Both the position numbers and the translations under genes were made by a program. A stretch of 64,000 nt of DNA from CALOFP01 sp942492635 (lineage in GTDB: Bacteria > UBP6 > UBA1177 > CALOFP01). Positions 8,160 to 17,714 of the stretch are shown here, one piece after another; position 1 is the first letter of the stretch; each line of letters begins with the position of its first letter. The notes under the pieces are model-generated. The model did no database searches and was not told the origin of the DNA. It saw only the letters and a program-made list of their open reading frames with translations. The DNA is taken from contig CALOFP010000002.1 of NCBI GenBank assembly GCA_942492635.1, positions 1,116,001 to 1,180,000 of the forward strand, written 5' to 3'.

Positions 8160-9401
8160 ATGACTCGGAACATGGTTATGATTCTTGCAGGGGGAGAGGG
8201 TAAGCGCCTCTTCCCCCTCACTCGCGAACGGGCCAAGCCGTCAGTGCCTTTCGGCGGTATCTACCGGATTATAGATTTTGTGCTCAGCAACTTTGTGAAT
8301 TCCGGTTTCATGCAGATCAAGGTGTTGACACAATTTAAATCCAACGCCCTCAACCAGCATCTGTCGAGACATTGGCAGATGTCACAGCAGTTCAACCAGT
8401 ATGTGGAAAGCGTACCGGCCCAGATGAGAACCGGAACGAACTGGTATCTGGGAAGTGCAGATGCAATCTATCAGAATCTCAACCTCATCAACGATGAAAC
8501 TCCGGAAAACGTATTCGTGTTCAGTGGTGATCATATCTACAAGATGGATGTCGGTCAGATGTATCGATATCATCTTGCCAATCGTGCCGATATGACCATA
8601 GCCGCAGTTCCGATACCGATTGAGGAGGCGAGCTCCTTTGGAGTCATTGAGGTGGATAAGGATTGCCGCATGATCGGTTTTGAGGAGAAGCCTAAGAATC
8701 CTAAACCGATGCCTGGTAATCCCGATTACGCCCTCGTAAGCATGGGGAACTATCTTTTCAAGTCAGGTGTTCTTGCCAGGGCTGTATCCGCCGATGCTGA
8801 GAATGAGAAAAGTGCCCATGATTTCGGAAAGGACATAATTCCCGCCCTCTATCCGGAAAAGAGAGTTTTTGTTTACGATTTCCTGAGAAACAAGATTCCT
8901 GTCGACGGAACTGCCGAGTATGAAAAACCCTACTGGAGGGATGTGGGTACGGTCTACAGTTACTGGCAGGCCCATATGGATATGATATCTGTTTCTCCGG
9001 CCCTCAACATGTACAACAACAACTGGCCCATTTACGGCTTTCCTAAAGTCAATATGCATCCTGCAAAGTTCGTTTTCGCTGATGAAAAGAACCAGCGTGT
9101 GGGAATTGCGACCGACTCCATAGTGTCACAGGGCTGTATCATCAGCGGAGGAAGGATCGATCGTACGATTCTTTCCCCTGGAGTTCGAATTAACAGTTAT
9201 TCACATATTGAAAATTCCATTCTCTTTGATAATGTAAAGGTCGGACGTTACTCCACCCTCAGAAATGTGATTGTGGACAAGAATGTAGTTATTCCTCCCG
9301 ACACGGAAATAGGATTCGATCTTGAAAAGGACAAAAAGAGGGGATTTACCGTTACCGAAGAGGGTATAGTAGTTGTACCCAAGGGGTATATATTCGAATA
9401 G
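8160..9401 (+). CDS. glgC: Glucose-1-phosphate adenylyltransferase
   Basis: Makes ADP-glucose from ATP and glucose-1-phosphate, the committed step of bacterial glycogen synthesis. It has 413 residues, the usual length. The N-terminal nucleotidyltransferase signature is AGGEGKRLFPLTRERAKPSV; FSGDHIYKMD and GFEEKPKNP are the catalytic and sugar-phosphate regions. The C-terminal third carries the left-handed beta-helix repeat (GCIISGGRIDRTILSPGV, SHIENSILFDNVKVG). AGGAGGGATCGAT precedes the ATG. No glycogen synthase or branching enzyme is in the window, so the ADP-glucose user lies elsewhere. Allosteric effectors cannot be predicted. Confidence 0.95.
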   Translation: MTRNMVMILAGGEGKRLFPLTRERAKPSVPFGGIYRIIDFVLSNFVNSGFMQIKVLTQFKSNALNQHLSRHWQMSQQFNQYVESVPAQMRTGTNWYLGSADAIYQNLNLINDETPENVFVFSGDHIYKMDVGQMYRYHLANRADMTIAAVPIPIEEASSFGVIEVDKDCRMIGFEEKPKNPKPMPGNPDYALVSMGNYLFKSGVLARAVSADAENEKSAHDFGKDIIPALYPEKRVFVYDFLRNKIPVDGTAEYEKPYWRDVGTVYSYWQAHMDMISVSPALNMYNNNWPIYGFPKVNMHPAKFVFADEKNQRVGIATDSIVSQGCIISGGRIDRTILSPGVRINSYSHIENSILFDNVKVGRYSTLRNVIVDKNVVIPPDTEIGFDLEKDKKRGFTVTEEGIVVVPKGYIFE

Positions 9402-9412
9402 AGGAGGGACCT

Positions 9413-11602
9413 ATGGACAGGAAGGTCACGATCCTTTTTCTCTGGCACATGCACCAACCCTACTACAAGGACACGATTGAAAATTACTACGTAATGCCAT
9501 GGGTGAGACTACATGCTACCAAAGGCTATTACGATATTCCGCTCGTGATGGAGAAGTACGGAATCAGAGGAACGATAAATATGGTGCCGAGTCTTCTGGA
9601 ACAGATTGAAGACTACGTTAATAATGAAGCCACAGACAGATGGATGGAACTTACTCAGAAAGATCCTGATGAGATGAACGATGAGGAGAAGGGATTCGTT
9701 CTTGAAAATTTCTTCATGCTCAACTGGGAGAGACTGGTTCACACATCGCACAGGTACGGGGAGCTTCTTTCTAAGAGGGAGGATTACAGGAAAAGGTTCT
9801 CTTTCATTGAGATGGGAAGCATGTTTTCCAGGAATGAGATTCTCGATCTTCAGGTTCTTTTCAACCTGAAATGGTTCGGTTTCATGGCGCGAGAACACTA
9901 TCCATTTCTACGTCTTCTTGAAGAGAAGGATCGTTTTTTCACTACCGAGGATAAGCGGGAGCTTCTAAGAATCCAGAAGGGAGTTCTCAAGGACATTATT
10001 CCTCTCTACAGAAGGCTGATGTCGGAGGAGAAGCTTGAGGTGAGTTTCACCCCCTTCTATCATCCCATATTCCCACTTGTGTACGATACCGATATCTCCA
10101 AAAGATCGGCGCCTTCTGCACCGATGCCTCAGCGATTTTTCTACCCCAGGGATGCGAGATGGCATCTGGAGGAGGGAAAACGTTACTCAGAGAGAATATG
10201 GGGAAGGAAACTTTCCGGAATGTGGCCAGCCGAAGGTTCTGTTTCACCGGAAATTGTGCCGGTTGCATCCGAAAACGGAGTGAAGTGGATGGCTACTGAT
10301 GACGGTATACTTTTCAGATCCATCAACAACTTCGACAAGTCGAGGATTCTCTACAAACCATATCGAGTCCGTAGTGAAAATAGTGAAGTAGTCACTTTCT
10401 TCAGGGACAAGTATCTTTCCGATCTCATAGGTTTTTCATTTTCACGAATGGATACGGGTAAGGCTGTGGATATTTTCATGAGGTACGTTGAATCCGTAGC
10501 GTCCCATTTTTCGGAAGATCGCTTCGAGAAGGTGCTTCCGGTAATACTTGACGGTGAAAATGCCTGGGAGAGTTATCCTGGGAACGGGAAAGATTTTCTA
10601 TCCTCCCTTTTTCAGAGAATCACAGCGGCCACAACGGTCACATCAAATACATTTTCCGGATATCTCGAGGGAGAGGATCTTGATACTTTTCCGATGCTTA
10701 ACCGTCTTTACAGCGGATCCTGGATAAACAGCGATTACCGCATATGGATAGGCGGGATGCAGGAGAATACGGCATGGAACTACCTCAAGAAGGTCAGGGA
10801 CTTCTGGGAGGATTACAGAATTAAGAATCCTTCCATGGATGAGGAGAATGTGAGGGAAGTGCTCTACTCGCTTTACCGCGCTGAGGGATCGGACTGGTTC
10901 TGGTGGTACGGAGAGACCTTTTCTACGGAAAATGACTATCTGTTCGATCGCCTTTTCAGACGTCATCTTCGAAAAGTCTACAAGATTCTTTCAATTGAAT
11001 CCCCCTCATTTCTCGATGTTCCCATAAGTGGAATGAAAAAGGTGGAGATATTTCGGGAGCCCTCGGCCTTCATTTCACCACAAATCGACGGTATGGAGGA
11101 GTGTTTCTACAGCTGGTGTGGTTCGGGAGAGTACGACAATTCGATCCGACCCGGCGGCTCCATGTACGACAGCAATAGAATCGTCGATAAGTTTTACTAC
11201 GGTTTTGACAAGGAGAACCTATATTTTAAGCTCACATTTTCCCAGCCTGTGGGACAGCTGGAGGATAAAAGATGTTCTGTAAAGTTTTTTATTGCCAACG
11301 GAAGGGAGGCAGACTTTGTTTTGCCTCTCAGAAGATTTGAAAAATCGGGTTTCGGAGTTGTGCTTGGAAGAGGAAGCGAAAAGTTTGCGGAAGCCATTGA
11401 TGTGGGCAGAGCAGCCTTTTCCGATGTCCTTGAGAGCTCGGTTCCATTCAAGTCCTGTAACCTGATTCCCGGCAGCACTGTCTCGCTGCACCTGAAGGTG
11501 TTCGCATCCGATGGCGCCGAAATAGAACGTATTCCCGATATGGGAATGATAGATATAACGGTTCCGGACCGTAATTTTCTACTGCAGATGTGGGATGTTT
11601 AG
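9413..11602 (+). CDS. Glycoside hydrolase family 57 enzyme, amylase/pullulanase-like
   Basis: A 729-residue GH57 protein likely to cleave alpha-1,4 (or alpha-1,6) glucan bonds with retention. The first motif is LWHMHQPYY. The nucleophile region is GMWPAEGSVSPE (Glu274), and the acid/base region is ILDGENAWESY (Asp380). After the (beta/alpha)7 barrel a C-terminal beta-rich region follows (about 540-729). There is no signal peptide, so it probably acts on intracellular glucan. The start has AGGAGG eight bases upstream, 11 bases after glgC. It differs clearly from the next GH57 gene and lacks the DUF1925/1926 type of C-terminus. Exact specificity (alpha-amylase, amylopullulanase or branching) is not resolved. 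Confidence 0.88.
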   Translation: MDRKVTILFLWHMHQPYYKDTIENYYVMPWVRLHATKGYYDIPLVMEKYGIRGTINMVPSLLEQIEDYVNNEATDRWMELTQKDPDEMNDEEKGFVLENFFMLNWERLVHTSHRYGELLSKREDYRKRFSFIEMGSMFSRNEILDLQVLFNLKWFGFMAREHYPFLRLLEEKDRFFTTEDKRELLRIQKGVLKDIIPLYRRLMSEEKLEVSFTPFYHPIFPLVYDTDISKRSAPSAPMPQRFFYPRDARWHLEEGKRYSERIWGRKLSGMWPAEGSVSPEIVPVASENGVKWMATDDGILFRSINNFDKSRILYKPYRVRSENSEVVTFFRDKYLSDLIGFSFSRMDTGKAVDIFMRYVESVASHFSEDRFEKVLPVILDGENAWESYPGNGKDFLSSLFQRITAATTVTSNTFSGYLEGEDLDTFPMLNRLYSGSWINSDYRIWIGGMQENTAWNYLKKVRDFWEDYRIKNPSMDEENVREVLYSLYRAEGSDWFWWYGETFSTENDYLFDRLFRRHLRKVYKILSIESPSFLDVPISGMKKVEIFREPSAFISPQIDGMEECFYSWCGSGEYDNSIRPGGSMYDSNRIVDKFYYGFDKENLYFKLTFSQPVGQLEDKRCSVKFFIANGREADFVLPLRRFEKSGFGVVLGRGSEKFAEAIDVGRAAFSDVLESSVPFKSCNLIPGSTVSLHLKVFASDGAEIERIPDMGMIDITVPDRNFLLQMWDV

Positions 11603-11611
11603 GAGGGTAGG

Positions 11612-13720
11612 ATGAAGAAGATCTATTTCGCCATTCACAGCCATCAGCCTGTCGGCAACTTCGAGCATGTTTTTGAAGAGGCTTTTCAGAAAAGTTACAA
11701 ACCATTCGTTGAATCGCTCAAGGGAAGGAATATTTCACTGAGTCTTCACATTTCAGGACCTCTTTTCGATTTTATCGAAAGTCATCACCCCGATTTCATT
11801 GACCTTATCGGGAGAATGGTCGAGCAGGGGCGGATAGAGATGCTTTCCGGCGGTTACTACGAACCGATTCTCGCCACAATCCCATTTGAAGATGCCATCG
11901 GGCAGCTGGACATGATGAACGGCTACCTGAAAAAACGGTTTGGGGTTTCTCCAAAGGGCTTCTGGCTTACAGAACGGATATGGGATGACGCGGTGATAGA
12001 CATAGCCTCCGCGGCCGGTCTCTCCTACACAATGGTGGATGATTCACACATTTTCTATGCGGGAAAGAGCGAGGCGGATCGTTATCATCCCTGGATTGCG
12101 GAACGTCACGGAAAGAAACTGACCATATTTCCTGTGGATAAAACCCTTCGCTACAGCATTCCATTCCACGAACCTGCGGATATCGATCGTTACATTCGCG
12201 AGTCGATCGAAAATCACGGTACATCGAGCTTTTTTTACGGTGACGACGGAGAGAAGTTCGGAGTTTGGCCGGGCACCTACAAATGGGTTTTTGAGGAGGG
12301 GTGGCTAGGGAGATTTCTGGATTGGGTGGAGTCTTCCGATATTGTTAAACTCGCTCCGATAAGTGACGCATTCGAATCCCTTCCCCCCAAGGGACGGATC
12401 TACCTGCCTCCCGCATCCTACGAGGAGATGATGGAGTGGGCTCTTCCCACAAATCTTCAGGAACGTTTTACGGATCTTAAAAAAGAGCTGAGAGATAAGG
12501 GAGACTGGGAGAGATTTTCACTTTTCATGAAGGGCGGGATATGGAATACCTTTCTTTCCAAGTATCCTGAATCAAACAGGATGCTCAAGAGGTCGCTTAT
12601 TCTTTCAAAAAGAGTTCGATCTGCGGCTGAAGAGGCGGGACGGCTTCGGAAAAAGAGTCTTAGACGGGCCGTCAACAAGGCTAGAAGGCATCTTTATATG
12701 AGTCAGTGCAACTGCGGATACTGGCACGGGCTGTTTGGGGGTGTATATCTGAACTACCTGCGTGATGCCGTCTATCGAAATATCATTGATGGCGAAAACT
12801 ATCTTGACAGGGAGCAGAGTTCCTTCCGGGCTGAAAAGTCGGACTACCTTGCGGACGGTTCCCTTCAGACACTTTTTCAGAACGGCGACATGTCCATCGG
12901 TTTCGACGGATGTGGAAGAATTTTCTGGATGGAAAACCGCCGTAAGGCTTTCTCTCTTTCCAACGTTTTTTCAAGAAGAAGAGAGGTCTTTCACAGGGAT
13001 TTGGGAAAGAAGGTGGTGAAGGGTGAAACCGTCAGCATCCACGATATCTCCGGCGCCAAAGAGGAGGGCCTTGAAGGACTCGTCATATACGACCAATACG
13101 AAAAGCTTTTTCTGCTTGAACATTTTTCAGAATCTCCTTTTACTCTTGACGCTTTCAAAAATTCCAACATCGAAGAGATCGACGATCTCTGGTCCCGGCC
13201 TATTCATCTGAAGACGCCCCAGGCAAGAAGGCGCGACGACTTTGAGAACTATATTCAGCTCAGAGGAACACTCCGGTCGAAGATCGGAATAAAGTATACA
13301 AAAAAGGTGACACTCTATCGGATGGAACCATACTTTGAGATTGAGTACACCTTTAAGAATGAAACGATGGGTGATGTCAACTTTTATTTCGGTGTTGAAA
13401 ATAACCTCACTCTGCTGACGAACCGTGATCCTCTGAGGTACATGACATCTGAACACAAAAAACTGGATCTCATCGAGCCGGGTGAATACGAGAACGTATG
13501 CGAGTACACGATTCACAACAACTGGGATCGCTTCAAGATGGTGACAAGCTATTCTGACTTCGGAAAAATGTTTGTTTTTCCTGTGGAAACAATTTCAAAT
13601 TCCGAAGGAGGCATAGAGCGAACCTATCAGGGAACTTCGGTTCTGAATGCATTCGAAATAAGACTTGAACCGGAAAAGTCGGTCAAGATAGTTAGAAAAC
13701 TAATTCTTAACAACGGGTAG
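11612..13720 (+). CDS. GH57 4-alpha-glucanotransferase / alpha-amylase with DUF1925-DUF1926 C-terminus
   Basis: A 702-residue GH57 enzyme closely matching the layout of the Thermococcus 4-alpha-glucanotransferase type. It begins with the HSHQPVGNFE motif. The nucleophile loop is GFWLTERIWDD (Glu121), the acid/base loop is YGDDGEKFGVWPGTY (Asp212), and the fifth motif is QCNCGYWHGLFGGVYL. These residue numbers lie two below those of the T. litoralis enzyme, by recall. The rest is the all-beta DUF1925/DUF1926 region. There is no signal peptide. It would rearrange or trim maltodextrin and glycogen chains inside the cell. GGAGGG precedes the ATG, and the gene follows the previous one by 9 bases. 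Confidence 0.92.
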   Translation: MKKIYFAIHSHQPVGNFEHVFEEAFQKSYKPFVESLKGRNISLSLHISGPLFDFIESHHPDFIDLIGRMVEQGRIEMLSGGYYEPILATIPFEDAIGQLDMMNGYLKKRFGVSPKGFWLTERIWDDAVIDIASAAGLSYTMVDDSHIFYAGKSEADRYHPWIAERHGKKLTIFPVDKTLRYSIPFHEPADIDRYIRESIENHGTSSFFYGDDGEKFGVWPGTYKWVFEEGWLGRFLDWVESSDIVKLAPISDAFESLPPKGRIYLPPASYEEMMEWALPTNLQERFTDLKKELRDKGDWERFSLFMKGGIWNTFLSKYPESNRMLKRSLILSKRVRSAAEEAGRLRKKSLRRAVNKARRHLYMSQCNCGYWHGLFGGVYLNYLRDAVYRNIIDGENYLDREQSSFRAEKSDYLADGSLQTLFQNGDMSIGFDGCGRIFWMENRRKAFSLSNVFSRRREVFHRDLGKKVVKGETVSIHDISGAKEEGLEGLVIYDQYEKLFLLEHFSESPFTLDAFKNSNIEEIDDLWSRPIHLKTPQARRRDDFENYIQLRGTLRSKIGIKYTKKVTLYRMEPYFEIEYTFKNETMGDVNFYFGVENNLTLLTNRDPLRYMTSEHKKLDLIEPGEYENVCEYTIHNNWDRFKMVTSYSDFGKMFVFPVETISNSEGGIERTYQGTSVLNAFEIRLEPEKSVKIVRKLILNNG

Positions 13721-13727
13721 GAATGCC

Positions 13728-14744
13728 ATGAAAAAGGGATCTGTAAGAAGGGATCCGGTTTCCAAGAACTGGGTGATATTTGCTCCTGAAAAGGTAGGAA
13801 CGATTCTTGAAAAATCAAAGGAACAGGATGTTGAAACTTCCGCGGACAGCTGTCCGTTCTGCCCCGGAAACGAATACGCCACAGGCACGGAACTTTTCCG
13901 TTACAACCACATCGCTCCCTCAAATTTCGACTGGTCGCTCAGGGCTTTTCCGGCAAGAAATCCTGTTATGAAAATCGAAGAGGAGCTTAAATTCATGGGG
14001 GACGGAGTTTACGATTTCATGGGAAGATTCGGTGCCCATGAGGTGATAGTCGAGACTCCCCGCCACGATATCCACATCGATGAGTTGACGGAAAAGGAGA
14101 TTGAGGACATTTTCTGGGCCTTTCACGACAGAATCGTAGATCTAAAGCGGGATACCAGGTTCAAGTATATCATGGTGTACAAGAATAGAGGAAAGAAATC
14201 GGGCGGAAAGATGGATCACCACTACAGTGAACTGGCGGCATTTCCTTTTATTCCGCCGAGTGTCGAGGCAAAGATTCGGAATGCATCGACATACTATGGA
14301 TTCAAACAGCGATGTGTTTTCTGTGATATAGTCAACCAGGAGCTTTCCCAGCGTTCCAGAATTGTAGACGAGAACCATGAGTTCGTTGCATTCTGCCCCT
14401 ATGCCAGCGTAGCTCCCTTCGAAATCAAGATAATGCCGAAGGGGCACCGGCCCTATTTCGAAGATTCAAGCAAACACTCCTTCATTTCTCTTGCGAGAAT
14501 TTTCCGTGATACCATGTACCGGATCCGGAGGGCCCTCGATTCCCCCGCATACAACATCGTGCTTCACAGCACACCGCTCCAGCCTCCTGAAGAGTATGAG
14601 GACATAAATAATTACTTTCACTGGCATCTTGAAATTCGACCTTATCTCACAACCCACTCCGCTTTGAGTATGGGCGGATCGGTCTACGTCAACCCGACCT
14701 TTCCCGAGGACGCTGCCGCATTTCTCAGGAAAAAATTCATCTGA
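13728..14744 (+). CDS. galT: GalT-like hexose-1-phosphate nucleotidylyltransferase (HIT superfamily)
   Basis: Moves a nucleotidyl group between a nucleotide sugar and a hexose 1-phosphate through a nucleotidyl-histidine. It has 338 residues, with RRDPVSKNWVIFAPEK at the start, CPFCPG as one half of the metal site, CVFCDIV in the middle and an HWHLEIRP active site (His298, His300). The last corresponds to the His-Pro-His of E. coli GalT; Trp or Phe at the middle position is common in bacterial relatives. No galK or galE is nearby. Placed last in an operon with glgC and two GH57 enzymes, it may act on ADP-glucose or UDP-glucose rather than in the Leloir pathway (inference). Confidence 0.85.
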   Translation: MKKGSVRRDPVSKNWVIFAPEKVGTILEKSKEQDVETSADSCPFCPGNEYATGTELFRYNHIAPSNFDWSLRAFPARNPVMKIEEELKFMGDGVYDFMGRFGAHEVIVETPRHDIHIDELTEKEIEDIFWAFHDRIVDLKRDTRFKYIMVYKNRGKKSGGKMDHHYSELAAFPFIPPSVEAKIRNASTYYGFKQRCVFCDIVNQELSQRSRIVDENHEFVAFCPYASVAPFEIKIMPKGHRPYFEDSSKHSFISLARIFRDTMYRIRRALDSPAYNIVLHSTPLQPPEEYEDINNYFHWHLEIRPYLTTHSALSMGGSVYVNPTFPEDAAAFLRKKFI

Positions 14745-14880
14745 CATATCAATCTTTCTAATATCTTAAACGGTTTCCTGCATTAGGAAAGATAACTGTT
14801 CCATTTCATCCGTTGTTAATTTGAAAAGAAAACAATTTTATTTTAAGATTCAGGGAATTAAAGGTTTGTTAAAACAGAAA

Positions 14881-14908
14881 TTGCCAAGAATGTTTCAATT
14901 GCTATAAT
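14881..14908 (+). promoter_or_regulatory. Candidate sigma-70 promoter for the two-component pair
   Basis: TTGCCA (14881-14886), a 16-base spacer and a perfect TATAAT (14903-14908), 39 bases upstream of the presumed kinase start. Confidence 0.6.
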
Positions 14909-14947
14909 TAAAATCGTTCCGGTTATCACAGCTGGGAAAAAGAGGGG

Positions 14948-16393
14948 GTGTTTATTTTTGAAAACAATAGAGAAATAGAGACGCTGCGGGAGTTTGTAAA
15001 AGAGTGCAGAGGGGTTCTCGATGAAATAGAGCTCACCATACTTGACTGTGAGCTCGGTGTTCTTGACAGAGATGAGAAACCTGTTCCGGATTTGTCGTTT
15101 CTGATGCGCCGTGTCAGGGAAGTCATAGAAAATACCAAACTTGTAGGAGATGATCCACTTCTTCCCCAAAAGATGGCAGAGCAGGTCAGCAAACGTACAA
15201 GCACTCTTGAAATTGCCAACCGGAAACTCAAGAGGGAGATCTCCATCAGAAGAGAGATTACAAAGAAACTTCTGGAAAGTGAGATGAGATTTCGCATTCT
15301 ATCCAACATGGCCGATGTCGGCATAGTTCTTCATGACAGAGGTACTGTTGTCGAGTGCAACTCCCGCTTCTGTGAGATGGTCGAAGCGACGGCGGAAGAG
15401 ATTATTGGAGTCAACATTTGCAGTGCCATTCCGGAGACTTGTAGGGATCAGGTGGAAAATGTTCTGGATAAGAATATTGAGAAGCCTTACGACATTGAAA
15501 TTTTAAGTAAAACCGGGAGGGAGATTCCTGTTCAGGTTACAGGCAAAAATCAGTCTTTTAACGGAAAGTCACTTCGTTTAGCCACAATAACCGATCTTAC
15601 CCAGCGCAAGGAGATGGAGCGCAAGGAGCTTGAAAGGGAGCGCTTGATTGAGGCTCAGTCGAAATTTGCGGCAATGGGGGAGATGATCGGGGCCATTGCA
15701 CATCAGTGGAGACAGCCTCTCTCTACTGTATCCGCTATTCTTCAGAATATTGTTGACGCCAACAAGTTCGGAGAGTTGTCCGGTTCATACCTCGAAGAGT
15801 GCGAATTCGAAGCCAGAAAGCAGGTTGAATTCATGTCTAAAACCATCGATGACTTCAGAGGATTCTTCAAAAGCTCAGATGAGAGGGAACTATTTGATGT
15901 CAACAGGGCAGTTAAGGATGCAATCTCCCTTCTTGTGGCACAGTTCAAGAACCATTTTATCACGGTCTCCTTCAATCCGTGTCTTTTGAAACCGTGCATC
16001 ATTGAGGGATTTCAAAATCAGTTCAAGCAGGCTCTGATAAATATCCTGAATAACGCCAAAGATGCCATTCTCGATAGAAGAGAGAAGAGGGATACGCAAT
16101 CGGCATACGGTCTTATAGAAATTTTTACTCATCAGACCGCCAACGGTGTCACAATCACGATTCAGGATGACGGAGGCGGTGTGAAAGAGGGAGATCTTGA
16201 GAGAATATTCGATCCCTACTTTACAACCAAAGGTGAAGGTTCCGGAACTGGTCTGGGTCTCTACATGAGTAAAACAATAGTTGAAAAGCATATGAACGGC
16301 CGGCTTCGAGCAATAAACTATACATGCAGATCGAGTGGTCTGAGGGGTGCACGCTTTATCATTGAATTTGTAAGGAGAAGGGATGGATCTTAA
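14948..16393 (+). CDS. Soluble PAS-domain sensor histidine kinase
   Basis: Cytoplasmic sensor kinase of about 481 residues with no membrane segment. An N-terminal coiled region (to about residue 110) is followed by a PAS domain (about 110-215, RILSNMADVGIVLHDRG). Then come an H-box of the HQWRQPLSTVSAILQ type (common in Delta- and Epsilonproteobacteria) and an intact HATPase: N-box INILNNAKDAI, G1 DDGGGVKEGD, G2 GTGLGLYMSKTIV. The start is uncertain. GTG at 14948 almost touches the AGAGGGG site, and no better ATG occurs until about residue 53. It overlaps the downstream response regulator by 11 bases, so the pair is one transcription unit. The signal is unknown. Confidence 0.9.
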   Translation: MFIFENNREIETLREFVKECRGVLDEIELTILDCELGVLDRDEKPVPDLSFLMRRVREVIENTKLVGDDPLLPQKMAEQVSKRTSTLEIANRKLKREISIRREITKKLLESEMRFRILSNMADVGIVLHDRGTVVECNSRFCEMVEATAEEIIGVNICSAIPETCRDQVENVLDKNIEKPYDIEILSKTGREIPVQVTGKNQSFNGKSLRLATITDLTQRKEMERKELERERLIEAQSKFAAMGEMIGAIAHQWRQPLSTVSAILQNIVDANKFGELSGSYLEECEFEARKQVEFMSKTIDDFRGFFKSSDERELFDVNRAVKDAISLLVAQFKNHFITVSFNPCLLKPCIIEGFQNQFKQALINILNNAKDAILDRREKRDTQSAYGLIEIFTHQTANGVTITIQDDGGGVKEGDLERIFDPYFTTKGEGSGTGLGLYMSKTIVEKHMNGRLRAINYTCRSSGLRGARFIIEFVRRRDGS

Positions 16394-17714
16394 GCGGCTC
16401 TACAGAGGGCGAACAATTCTCGTCGTAGAGGACGAATCCGAACTGAGAAAGCAGATTTCGACATTTTTATCAAGACGGGGCGCTGATGTAAGGTCTGCAT
16501 CAAACGGCTTGGAAGGATTAGAGTATTTCAGGCAATTAAAGCCGGATATTGTAGTGACTGATATAAGGATGCCTCACATGGATGGGCTTGAGATGGCTTC
16601 CTCCATAAAAGAGCTTTCGAGGGATATTCCGATTGTAGTTGTAACCGCATTTAGTGACAAGGAGTATCTGCTAAAGGCAATTGAGGTCGGAGTCGATGGC
16701 TACGTGAGAAAACCGGTCGATTTTGAAGAGCTTGTCTCAACGTTAAACAGGCTCATGCATCATATTGGCGACAAGATGCCCGGATCGGGTGAGGAAGATC
16801 TTCCCTCCACACTCGGCAATTCGGGAATTGCCCGACTTAGTGATGAGATGAAGGCAGTTGCTGAATCTGAACTTTCAATTCTCATTGAAGGGGAAACAGG
16901 GGTAGGAAAGAGCTATCTTGCAAAGGTTATCCATAAAAACTCAGCGAGAAGGAGTGGCACATTTATTTCTCTTAACATGGGCGCCATCCCCGAGAATCTT
17001 ATGGAGAGCGAACTTTTCGGTCATGTGAAAGGTGCGTTTACAGGTGCTTCAGCCGAACGGCGGGGATTCTTCCGTAGTGCCGAAGGTGGAACACTTTTTC
17101 TTGATGATATTCAAAATGCTCCTATTTCACTCCAGGTTAAGTTACTGAAAGCGCTTGAGGAGAGGGAGATCTTTCCCGTAGGAAGCTCTTCACCTGTTTC
17201 CGTTGATGTCAGGGTGATAGCTGCTGCAAACGAACCCTTGAAAAGTTCAATAGCCGAGGGAAAATTTCGACGGGATCTCTACTACAGAGTCGGTGAATAC
17301 AGTGTGAATCTTGAACCTCTCCGCAATAGACCCTCCGATATCAAATACTTCTCTGAGCTTTTTCTATATGAGGCGGCTTCGGAAATGAAAAAAGATATTC
17401 GATCAATTTCAAAAGAAGCTCTTTTGCTGTTTCTTTACCATGAATGGAAAGGTAATTTGAGGGAACTTAAAAATGTTATCAGAAGGGGAGTTCTATTCTC
17501 ATCAACACGAGAACTTTCGAAAGAAGATTTATGCAGAGCTCTCTCAACAACTGTTCCAGAAGAAGAGTTTAATTCCTTCGATCTTGAGACTATGGAACGG
17601 AGAATGATTGAAAAGGCTCTCACATATGCCGATGGAAAAAAGACGGAAGCCGCAAAACTTCTAGGTGTTAATTACAAAACTCTGATAAGCAAACTCAAAA
17701 AGTATAGTCTCTAA
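16383..17714 (+). CDS. NtrC-family sigma-54-dependent response regulator
   Basis: A 443-residue transcription activator and the cognate regulator of the kinase upstream. The receiver domain (about 10-125) has phospho-acceptor Asp60 (VVTDIRMPHMDG). The AAA+ domain has Walker A GETGVGKS and the sigma-54 contact loop GAFTGA. A C-terminal Fis-type helix-turn-helix ends the protein (TEAAKLLGVNYKTLISKLKK). Oddity: Walker B reads TLFLDDIQNA, where most relatives have LDEIGE, so the catalytic Glu is Asp. A -24/-12 promoter element lies about 285 bases downstream, ahead of the chemotaxis operon, making that operon a likely target (inference). Confidence 0.94.
   Translation: MDLKRLYRGRTILVVEDESELRKQISTFLSRRGADVRSASNGLEGLEYFRQLKPDIVVTDIRMPHMDGLEMASSIKELSRDIPIVVVTAFSDKEYLLKAIEVGVDGYVRKPVDFEELVSTLNRLMHHIGDKMPGSGEEDLPSTLGNSGIARLSDEMKAVAESELSILIEGETGVGKSYLAKVIHKNSARRSGTFISLNMGAIPENLMESELFGHVKGAFTGASAERRGFFRSAEGGTLFLDDIQNAPISLQVKLLKALEEREIFPVGSSSPVSVDVRVIAAANEPLKSSIAEGKFRRDLYYRVGEYSVNLEPLRNRPSDIKYFSELFLYEAASEMKKDIRSISKEALLLFLYHEWKGNLRELKNVIRRGVLFSSTRELSKEDLCRALSTTVPEEEFNSFDLETMERRMIEKALTYADGKKTEAAKLLGVNYKTLISKLKKYSL

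Noticed and set aside
14774..14790. Terminator after the galT-like gene (TTTCCT-GCATT-AGGAAA)
   Set aside because: Short AT-rich stem with no T-run following; too weak to call.
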